Shown: in pieces, positions 1-7,600 of the stretch | Position numbering within the stretch: the stretch's first letter is position 1 | Layout: every line of letters starts with the position of its first letter | Source of the DNA: a virus | Direction: 5' to 3' (one strand) | Virus record (IMG/VR): IMGVR_UViG_3300010297_000095 | Coordinates: 1-22,658 of that record | DNA length: 22,658 bases | The notes under the pieces: generated by a model | Told to the model about the DNA's origin: nothing | Seen by the model: the letters and a program-made list of their open reading frames with translations, nothing else | Databases searched by the model: none | Program-made: the position numbers and the translations under genes

Positions 1-348
1 AATAGTAATCTGCACTCTAAGTTTACGTACATTAGTGTATAAAGCAGTCTCATTCTCTAACGTAGTTCTGATAGTACTTGCATTGATAGGATCACCAGTA
101 ATACTACTACCAGAAATACTTATTGATGGCCCTGATGTTGTACCACCAAATAATGCAACTCCAATAGAGTTAGCAGCACTATTAGATCCTGCACTAAATG
201 CACTATAGGTTGTACCGTTAACATCTGTGTAAGAAGGGCCTGGTATATTACTGCCCCATACTATACCTGAATTAGCAGTTGCTGTAACATAATCAGCAAA
301 ACGATCTATCAGATTTTGTTCTTCAATAGGATTATTTAATGTTGCCAT
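1..348 (-). CDS. Start of a virion structural-like protein, 3' end beyond the window
   Basis: The reading frame opens at an ATG at 348-346 and stays open for 116 codons to the window edge, so only the N-terminal part is visible. The protein begins MATLNNPIEEQNLIDRFADY and continues as a Ser/Thr/Gly/Asn-rich stretch (for example FGGTTSGPSISISGS). That composition matches the neighbouring fibre and baseplate proteins, and there is no Cys in the visible part. Its first 17 bases overlap the last codons of the radical-SAM gene, so its translation is probably coupled to that gene. I do not recognise a named family. The late-operon position and composition suggest a tail or fibre-associated virion protein, which is inference. 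The start is supported by the overlap geometry and the lack of space for any other start. Confidence 0.72.
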   Translation of the reverse strand, partial: MATLNNPIEEQNLIDRFADYVTATANSGIVWGSNIPGPSYTDVNGTTYSAFSAGSNSAANSIGVALFGGTTSGPSISISGSSITGDPINASTIRTTLENETALYTNVRKLRVQITI

Positions 349-1366
349 TTATCTCTTCATCCAATCTTTTCATCAGCATTCTAGGAGCACCACAAATATC
401 ATCTTCCCAGAGTAATTGATGACAATCTCCTCCACAATATTTATATACCGAGCAACTATAACATCTCGGATCTCTATTTAGTTCTTGCATAATAACTTCA
501 CAACGCTTTGGAGATTCTATAACTTCTTTTGCATTAATACTTATATGACTAAAATAGTCTCTTGGTGCAGCATTTGGACATCCTGCTATCGATCCATCTG
601 CATTAATAGTAAATAACTTCTGCTCACAATCTCTACAGAATGTACCGCCTTTAGTAAATCCTGTTTCAAACTTACTATAAACTGTTTCCATAAACTCATT
701 ATCAAACCATTCCCGTGCATTATGTTCTTTCATTACTTCATGCATCTCTAAAAAGAAATGCTGAAGTTCTAAATTAGAAGGTGCTACGTTATTATAACGC
801 GCATGGCCATCATGAGTAATTCGTTCTAATGCTAATTCTTGTACCCCAAGACTTTTAACGTATTGTAATAGTGTTAAAGGTCCCATCTTCATAACATCTT
901 GTGTTAATGATACAAAGAGTTTTACTGTATAGCCTCTATCTAATAAAAGTGCAACATTATTTTGAAAAAGAATTCTTTGCTTTTCATTATCAAATCGTAT
1001 AGCTGGATCCCAAGACGTACCTAAGCGCTTTTTAAGTACAATATCCATAAATTCTAACTTTTCATCAGTTAGTTTATGAACTAGATTACTTGTACATCCA
1101 TAAGTAGCATCTGGCCATTTATCTTTAGTTAGCTCCCAGAACTTCCACATATCAGATACAGGGGCTAAAAATGGTTCACCTCCATGATATTCAAAATGCG
1201 CGGTACTTTCTGGTCTATAATCTTTTACTTGATTAACCCAGTACGCTACTTTCTCTGGATTAAAATAAATTTTACGTCCTTCTTTACCTGATGTATAGCA
1301 ATGAGAACAATTAAGATTGCAAGTCTCAGTCGTCTTAATATAGAACATCAAATCGTTCTTTAGCAT
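332..1366 (-). CDS. Radical SAM enzyme with C-terminal SPASM domain (predicted protein/peptide modifier)
   Basis: This 344-residue protein has the two hallmarks of a SPASM-type radical-SAM enzyme. The N-terminal cluster motif CxxxCxxC is at C16, C20 and C23, followed by a GGEP motif at 62-65 that normally contacts SAM. The C-terminal part carries C247-x10-G258-x4-C263, then C302-x2-C305-x5-C311-x3-C315 and a last Cys at C325. This fits the SPASM consensus for two auxiliary [4Fe-4S] clusters; C244 and C289 are extra. Known family members, such as anaerobic sulfatase maturases and RiPP maturases, modify side chains in proteins or peptides in the cytoplasm. The length is typical and no motif is broken, so the enzyme looks intact. 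Its ATG shares one base with the stop of the JmjC-like gene (TAATG), and its end overlaps the next gene by 17 bases. The substrate is unknown; a virion or host protein is inferred. Confidence 0.9.
   Translation of the reverse strand: MLKNDLMFYIKTTETCNLNCSHCYTSGKEGRKIYFNPEKVAYWVNQVKDYRPESTAHFEYHGGEPFLAPVSDMWKFWELTKDKWPDATYGCTSNLVHKLTDEKLEFMDIVLKKRLGTSWDPAIRFDNEKQRILFQNNVALLLDRGYTVKLFVSLTQDVMKMGPLTLLQYVKSLGVQELALERITHDGHARYNNVAPSNLELQHFFLEMHEVMKEHNAREWFDNEFMETVYSKFETGFTKGGTFCRDCEQKLFTINADGSIAGCPNAAPRDYFSHISINAKEVIESPKRCEVIMQELNRDPRCYSCSVYKYCGGDCHQLLWEDDICGAPRMLMKRLDEEINGNIK
437..444 (-). promoter_or_regulatory. Possible T4-type late promoter -10 box (TATAAATA)
   Basis: An exact TATAAATA octamer lies on the minus strand inside the end of the radical-SAM gene, about 90 bases upstream of the next gene's start at 348. 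T4-like late promoters consist of this single element. By base composition an AT-rich window of this length should contain a couple of copies by chance, so the position is the only support. Confidence 0.2.
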
Positions 1367-1782
1367 TAATCACCTATAGACAGCATAACTGAATCATAAT
1401 TATTAGTCGCTGCATGCTCTACATTTGCTGGTATAGTTATAGTCTCATTCGCATTAACTACTATATCTTTACCATCTATTATAAACGTTTTCTTTCCGAA
1501 CATTACATGTATTATAACATTATATGGGTCGCAGTGCAAGCCAAAACTTGCAGCATTTTGAGGTGCAATGTATAGATGAACAGTTTTTGGTTTGTATTGT
1601 GTAAAAACTGACTCTAAACCTTCTACTTTAACTGTCTTCTTATTTTCAGCCAGGTAAAAAGCGATTTGAGTCTTATCTATCTCAAATTCACGTCCATTAT
1701 TATCTATAATAAAAGCAAAAGACCCCGCTTCACATAATTGCAGTAAAGCAGGGTCTTGCAAAGATTCTATTTTGTCAATCAC
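1366..1782 (-). CDS. Small JmjC/cupin-fold protein with HxD...H metal site (putative 2-oxoglutarate oxygenase)
   Basis: This 138-residue protein carries the core pattern of cupin-8/JmjC (ROX-like) oxygenases. VHLYIAP at 68-74 is followed by SFGLHCDPYNV at 79-89, then FGKKTF at 95-100 and PANVEHA at 118-124. H83, D85 and H123 would bind Fe(II), and K97 or K98 sits where 2-oxoglutarate is usually anchored. Known relatives hydroxylate ribosomal or other proteins. This version is shorter than the usual core of about 200 residues or more and has H92 where many relatives have Gln, so activity is not certain; a plain metal-binding cupin is the alternative. It starts with GTG, one base after the fibre stop codon, without a clear Shine-Dalgarno, which implies reinitiation. 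It is one-base coupled to the radical-SAM gene, suggesting shared function. The enzyme class is moderately sure; the substrate is unknown. Confidence 0.78.
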   Translation of the reverse strand: MIDKIESLQDPALLQLCEAGSFAFIIDNNGREFEIDKTQIAFYLAENKKTVKVEGLESVFTQYKPKTVHLYIAPQNAASFGLHCDPYNVIIHVMFGKKTFIIDGKDIVVNANETITIPANVEHAATNNYDSVMLSIGD

Positions 1783-1783
1783 T

Positions 1784-4411
1784 TTACACTTTAAGCAAGC
1801 ACTCTACAAGCTTTTCTTCTTCATTACTATTTGATTCTAATGCAATACCTACCATAGGTCCGGTACTATGTTTACTCGCTGTACCATTTTCAGCAGGATA
1901 TACAGCCTCACCTTTCATAATAGCACCAACGACTCTTACTGGGACTCGGCCTTTCAGTGCAAGAGCTTGACCCTCTGCAGCTGCATTCATAAGATATGCA
2001 GGCTCTAATGATACTACACCTACTGGAATACCATCTGAGTTACACGCTTCTGTCTCACTTGCATCGCTAGATCCAATCATCATAACTGTACCTTCTGCAT
2101 GCTCAATGTCTGTTGTATATTTCTCAGCCAAGTCAGCGTAGTTAGCTGAAGTTGCTCTACCGTTAAAAGTACCTGTTGTTAATGTATTAGTAGAAGGGTT
2201 ATATGATAACCCTGCATCCATATTCAAACGTTTGTATGCTGCTGTACCATCATCTACAAATGTTAAATATCTGGTTGCATTTGAACTATCATCACGCTCG
2301 ACGTAAGGCTCTACTGTAATATTACTTGTACCGTTAAACGATACACCGTTAATCGTTCTCGTAGTTTGCAGTTGAGTAGCAGTAGCAGCATTACCGGAAG
2401 TATTTTGCGTACCTGAAGTATTTACTCCTGGTAAGTTAATACTAGCAGATCCGTTAAAAGATACACCACCAATAGTTCTAGCTGTTTGTAATACTGTTGC
2501 ACTACCTGCATTTCCTGTAACGTTGCCAGTAACATTACCTGTTAGATTACCACTAAATGTTCCATATACAGTACCACCAAAGTATCCATTATTAAATCTC
2601 TTTGCAGAGGTACCTAGGTTATATGAGTTATTAGATGACGGGTAGATATCATTACCACCTGGCTCGAGAACAATATCACCATCTGTTTTAATTTGCAAAT
2701 CGTTCGTATTATGTATACGAATCTGATGCTCAATATTACCTGAGCTATCTTGCCAATGAATACCTGCATTCGCTGTTGCAGTACCTGAATCATTATCTTT
2801 TAGAACAACCTGTGGTACTGATGTTAAGATAGTTGCACCAGGCGCTGTAATAGAAGCTCCAAATGTACCAATATTTGCTGGGTTAGCAGTACCGTTAGTC
2901 TCTGTTAAAACTAGTGTATTATTAGCAGAGCTAAAGGAGAACGAGCTAATTGGGTTAACACTGGTTGTACTAGCAGAAGTAACGCGACCCTTGTTGTCCA
3001 CTGTGACAACAGGGACAACTGTAGTATTTCCATAGGTTCCAGCAGTTACACCAGATGTTGCCAATCTAGCTACGGCTAAAGTTCCTGAACTAATATTTGT
3101 AGCATTAGTATAATATGAACTATCATTACCATCAAGTACATCTGCATCTAAACCTGATCCAGATCCATCATTACCAGCATGCCAGACTGTAAAGCTATTT
3201 GTACTATTTGTAGATGCTTTAAGATTAGTAGTATTACTAGATCTAAGAGTAATAGTACTTGCTGCAGTACTTAATGTGAAATCAGTCGGTGCGCTAATCG
3301 TAGCAGTATTAACAGTTGCAATACTTGCTGTGTTAGCATATACTTGCCATCGTTTACCTAATTGACCTAATTGCAGGTTACCGTTAGATGATGGGATAAT
3401 ATTAGAACCGTATAATGCGTTAATAGTAACTGTGTCACTTGTATTTGAACCAAATACTAAATTGCCATTAACAGTAAGATCTTCTGTAGCAAGTGATGTA
3501 GCGACATCAACATTAGTTGCATAGACGTAATTCCATCTATTTACTGTATTACCTAATGTTCTGCTACCAGTTGGAATAACGTTAGAGTTAACAGTAGCAA
3601 CAATTTGCAGAACATCCGTATCTGCATTACCGATTTGTGTATTACCTGTAATAGTTGCTGTATTAGATACTGTTAGATCGACTATTTGTGAATTAGATGT
3701 ACTAACCGATATACCTGCAGCGAACGAGGTATTACCATTTACAGTTAAATCACCACCTATAGTAGTATTACCAGAAAGAGTTGATAAGCCGCCAATCGAA
3801 AGGTTACCGTTTGCTGTTAAACCACCATTCTGAGAAACTGTAAAAGTATTTTGAGTTGAGTTAGCAACAACTAATGTTGCTTCATTTACTACCACGTTAC
3901 CATATGCATCAATACTGTTTAGGTTTGCTAATCCTGTTGTAGTTACAGTATTAGTAGATACATCTATAAAGTTACCATTCGAAGCGTAAATATTAACAAA
4001 CTGGTTTGCAGCTGTGCCTACACTATAAGTTACATTCGTGCTAGGACGAATATTCTGTACAAAGACATCTTGTACAGAAGCATTATTCGACACATTTAGT
4101 TGACCGGTAATATTTACATTCGCACTTACATTTGCGGTACCAGTAATAGATGTATTTGTAGTGATTGAAAGTGTTCCATTGGTAGTAACATTACCACCAC
4201 GTAGTCCGGTTCCTACAGCAATAGTCGTAGCACCAAAAATACCATTAATTACTGTATTACCATTTGCACTTGCACCAGAGGCATTAGCACTGACTGTCAT
4301 TACAGTCGTAGCCATATCTTCAACCATCTGATTCGTACGTACTAACCAGGTAGCAAAGGTATCAGTTGTTGAGCTTACATTCGCGGTGCCATATTTACCT
4401 GGATTAGCCAT
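1784..4411 (-). CDS. Long repeat-built tail fibre protein
   Basis: This 875-residue protein is rich in Asn, Thr, Ser and Gly and is almost free of charge over its first 500 residues, as in trimeric beta-structured phage fibres. Visible repeats include four copies of a motif like IxPSxNxxxxLGTxxxRWxxxY (about 118-145, 274-300, 335-360, 588-612), a TGNVTGN run at 623-634, and two copies of an RTIxGVSFNG unit (645-654 and 685-694). ISSGTLAVARL (440-450) and VDNKGRVTSAS (471-481) are common in phage fibres. The last about 120 residues begin with SANYADLAEKY at 755-765 and form a denser, charged C-terminal domain, plausibly the trimerisation or tip domain. The start ATG overlaps the 71-residue gene by 8 bases and has AGGA seven bases upstream. 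Only two Cys are present (C790, C871). The receptor is unknown. Confidence 0.88.
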   Translation of the reverse strand: MANPGKYGTANVSSTTDTFATWLVRTNQMVEDMATTVMTVSANASGASANGNTVINGIFGATTIAVGTGLRGGNVTTNGTLSITTNTSITGTANVSANVNITGQLNVSNNASVQDVFVQNIRPSTNVTYSVGTAANQFVNIYASNGNFIDVSTNTVTTTGLANLNSIDAYGNVVVNEATLVVANSTQNTFTVSQNGGLTANGNLSIGGLSTLSGNTTIGGDLTVNGNTSFAAGISVSTSNSQIVDLTVSNTATITGNTQIGNADTDVLQIVATVNSNVIPTGSRTLGNTVNRWNYVYATNVDVATSLATEDLTVNGNLVFGSNTSDTVTINALYGSNIIPSSNGNLQLGQLGKRWQVYANTASIATVNTATISAPTDFTLSTAASTITLRSSNTTNLKASTNSTNSFTVWHAGNDGSGSGLDADVLDGNDSSYYTNATNISSGTLAVARLATSGVTAGTYGNTTVVPVVTVDNKGRVTSASTTSVNPISSFSFSSANNTLVLTETNGTANPANIGTFGASITAPGATILTSVPQVVLKDNDSGTATANAGIHWQDSSGNIEHQIRIHNTNDLQIKTDGDIVLEPGGNDIYPSSNNSYNLGTSAKRFNNGYFGGTVYGTFSGNLTGNVTGNVTGNAGSATVLQTARTIGGVSFNGSASINLPGVNTSGTQNTSGNAATATQLQTTRTINGVSFNGTSNITVEPYVERDDSSNATRYLTFVDDGTAAYKRLNMDAGLSYNPSTNTLTTGTFNGRATSANYADLAEKYTTDIEHAEGTVMMIGSSDASETEACNSDGIPVGVVSLEPAYLMNAAAEGQALALKGRVPVRVVGAIMKGEAVYPAENGTASKHSTGPMVGIALESNSNEEEKLVECLLKV
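2312..2491 (-). repeat. Tandem fibre repeat unit (two RTIxGVSFNG copies)
   Basis: Two protein repeats occur in the fibre, at residues 641-662 and 681-700. Each has the pattern LQTxRTIxGVSFNGxxxI. They are separated by about 18 residues, and the DNA copies have diverged. Such units are common in phage fibre shafts. Confidence 0.6.
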
Positions 4412-4619
4412 TCGTCGTTCCTACTAATTTTTGTAATAAGTACTTCACTTCTGCTATCTCGCTTCTAACATATTCTAGCTCTTCCTCGAAACAATCTAGA
4501 CGCGTTACTTTTTGTCTTTGTTGCTTATATGCAAGGAAAGCACTCTTGTTAGTATTTATTAGAGCACCCGAAGAGGTATCTCTAGCAAAATCAATAACTT
4601 CTGTTTGTACTTTAGCCAT
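4404..4619 (-). CDS. Small 71-residue coiled-coil-like protein between baseplate and fibre genes
   Basis: This short gene sits between the 2022-residue protein (3-base gap) and the fibre (8-base overlap, ATGGCTAA), so a real coupled gene is likely. The protein has a first half with TSSGALINTNKSAFLAYKQQR at about residues 15-35, then a charged amphipathic helix, LDCFEEELEYVRSEIAEVKYLLQKLV (about 41-66), with leucine/valine spacing compatible with a coiled coil. I recall similar small proteins at this place in marine T4-like phages, always uncharacterised. It could be a fibre-attachment or assembly factor because of where it sits, but that is inference. The start ATG is the only one that fits the junction. 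Confidence 0.78.
   Translation of the reverse strand: MAKVQTEVIDFARDTSSGALINTNKSAFLAYKQQRQKVTRLDCFEEELEYVRSEIAEVKYLLQKLVGTTNG
4419..4422 (-). promoter_or_regulatory. Ribosome binding site of the tail fibre
   Basis: An AGGA core lies seven bases before the fibre ATG and inside the end of the preceding small gene. It supports the fibre start at 4411 and independent initiation in addition to coupling. Confidence 0.55.
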
Positions 4620-4622
4620 GTC

Positions 4623-7600
4623 TTACACCGATAGAGCAATTGCACGCATATCACGTAGACGCGGCACTATATTTTTACCTTCTGCTTTCAATATAATTTT
4701 GATCGCAAACGTCTTATACGTTTCAAATTTTGAACCAGTATCGTTAAAATAAGTAGTTAAGTATGCGTTTTGCGGATCAGCGAACGCTGATGTCTGCACA
4801 CTAAACTTCTCTACAGCAGATGAAGTCTTTGTAAATTGCGACGGGCTTGAAAGAGTTAAGCTTGTATTATTCGCAATTGATGCTACTCTACTTACTTGAT
4901 AGTCTGTAGTAGATGAGGTATTAATAATCTTAATAATATCACCAGCTGCTAGATCAGTACTAAACGTTGTACCTGAACCTGTAACAGTAGCACTATTATT
5001 TGCTACATCTACAACACCAGAGATTGCTGTTGCAGCGGGTGTATTTGGCACCTTATACTCATACTCAAAGAAATCATTTCTGTTTAACGAACTACTTCTA
5101 AGAGATGCTGGAGTGACCATATCTAATTTAGTCCAGGCTTTATCACTAAAGTTGTCTGGATCTGCAGCATTTAAGAACTTACCATACACTTCTACATCAG
5201 TACCTGCAGGTCTGTAAGCAGTAACATATACTTTAAGATCTTCTGCATCTAAGTCGTCTTCTAGTTCTACAATTCGAGAAATATATCTTACTTGAGCATT
5301 ACCTGCTGCCGCATCTTCACCAGTACTATCATTATTAATTAAATACTCGTAGAAGTTAATACTTGTAGACTGTAGATCAAGTACTGGTGAGACATGCTCA
5401 TCAGCAGTTGTCATTGTAAGAGTTGCAGTAAAGGTCTTCGCTGAACTATTATTACGAATCTCATTACTCTTACTCATTACAGCTGTTTCAAACTTAGTCA
5501 GATAATTGCTGTTATTAAACTTAAAGTTTTGAGTTAGTGTTGTACTAGCTGCACCTGATTGTGCAACATTAGCTGATAATGCCATACTAGTATTTGTAAC
5601 AGTTGTACGGTAAATCATTGGTTGGAAATAACTCATTACCTTATCGTCAACTGACTGAATAATACAGTTAGCTGTCGATTCAACCCCAATTACTGTATTT
5701 CCATTACCAAAACTAAATGTGCTATTAGCTGCTGTACTGCTTTCAATATACAAGTATTGTTTACCTGAATCATAGAAGAATACTTTACCTGTTGGTGAAT
5801 GTGCATGTCTCGATGTAGTATTACTAAAGGTTGGGAAACCTTTCACTGTTAGAGACGTATTACTTGTAATAGTGTCGATCTCTAGAACATCATGCACTGC
5901 GCTGCCAGCTACTTCTGCTTTTAATGTAATATAATCACCAACTGCATAATCAGTCTGGAAAGTAGTACTTGTACCAGTAATTACAGAGTTAGATGAACTA
6001 ATACTTACGTTACCAGTTAAGTTTGCTGTGTCTTGATAAACATACTCACCAGGTGTAAATCTACCATTAATACTATTTGCAGTAATATATTCGTATGAAC
6101 CGTTCTGCAATGTGGCTGTTCCAGAACCTGTATTAAATGATGCACGTCGTAATGTAAATTTAAGATCTTCACTCTGAAGTGATTGCCATGCAGAGTTATT
6201 AGTAGACTGGAACAGTACACCTACACCCCAGTCATTTCTAACTGTATATGCGCTATTACCTACATCAGTCTGACCAACTTCCGAAGTCCATGCTTTATAA
6301 TCAGGTGAGTTTGCATCTGGAATTAACGCAATTGCATACTCAGTATTATTTCTTAAGAATACAGGTGATTCAAAAGTTACAGTTGTTGCTGTAGCAGCAG
6401 TCTCACTAACATTAATTTGACTTGGTTTTAGATGCACAGAACCAAATGGCATTACTCTGTTTGTCGGATAACCATTGTCAGTAGAAGTTAAATTAACAGT
6501 AAGACCTTGAACAGAAGACTTTTCTTTAAAGTATAAGTCAACTTGAGTTACATAGATACCTTCTTGACCATCAGTATAATCATTGTCGATAATAAATGTC
6601 TGTGCAAGCGGGTCTCTACGAACTGTAGTCTGACGATCTTTCTCTCTATTCTCAAAGAAAGTATCATCTACACTAAAGCGTGTAATTTCAACATCTCTTG
6701 TAGCTACACTTAATCCACCTTTTTCAACTGCATAGTTATATGCATGGAACTGCGCTGTTGCAAACGATGTTGCTGTATCAATAGAATTATATGAACTTAC
6801 ATCTGCAATTTCAAGGTTTCTATCACCAACGAAATAAGTATCAGCTGGTAAGTAGAAGAGACCTAAAAGATTACCTGATGCATCTGATTGCAATGTAGTA
6901 CCTTTAACTCCAGTCGGTACAATATCAGCTTTTGTAAAGGTAGTTAAAGAATTATTTGCAGTAGCAGGACGTACTAAGCTTGATACACTATCCTGATCAA
7001 AATATACATAATGAGTTGTATCTGGACGTAACCCGGTTGCTACAAATGCAACTACTTGCTCGCGCATGTACGGTCTGAAAGAGATATCAGTTACAAAGTC
7101 TCCTACTCTCTGTACATTCTCGTTTGCAGTACCTCTAAAGAAGGTGCGAGTTTCTTTTACCTCTGTATTGAATGTGTCAATCCAGTTTTCAGTACCTACG
7201 TTACCATTCCAGTTTGTACCATTATGTCTTGTACCTAAAAACTCTTCACTAAGAACTTCTTGTGTAACTTCCTGTAAAGGAACTAATTCATTCAGACGTT
7301 CAATTAATGCAAGTACTGGAGCTGCTGTATCAATGTCAATAGTAATTGCATTTTCTGGGTTAATTGATACTTCATAGAAGTTGTCGTAAGAAGGTAAGAG
7401 TTGAACTTTACCATCAAACTGCCAGTATTTTTCTGTTAAGTTTCTTACACGAGTTGCATATGGCTGTTTAAGTACCTCGACATTAGTATAACTAAAAGTA
7501 ATTAAATCGCCTGTCTTTTGTAGACCTGAACCAGAAATATAATCAAGATCAAACTTATTTGACTCGACAGGAGGCATTAACTCTCCTGCACCTTTATCTA

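Noticed and set aside
332-1782. A RiPP-type gene cluster with its own precursor peptide
   Set aside because: The genes abut with at most one spare base and no small frame for a precursor peptide fits between or beside them in the window, so a dedicated precursor is not supported here.
2510-2554. Short TGNVTGN tandem repeat as a phase-variation or recombination site
   Set aside because: The units differ at the DNA level and are explained by low-complexity fibre coding. No sign of a slipped-strand tract is seen.
7056-7377. Plus-strand open frames of 60 and 103 codons
   Set aside because: They lie antisense inside the giant structural gene, overlap each other in different frames, and lack family motifs. 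They are a by-product of codon use on the other strand.
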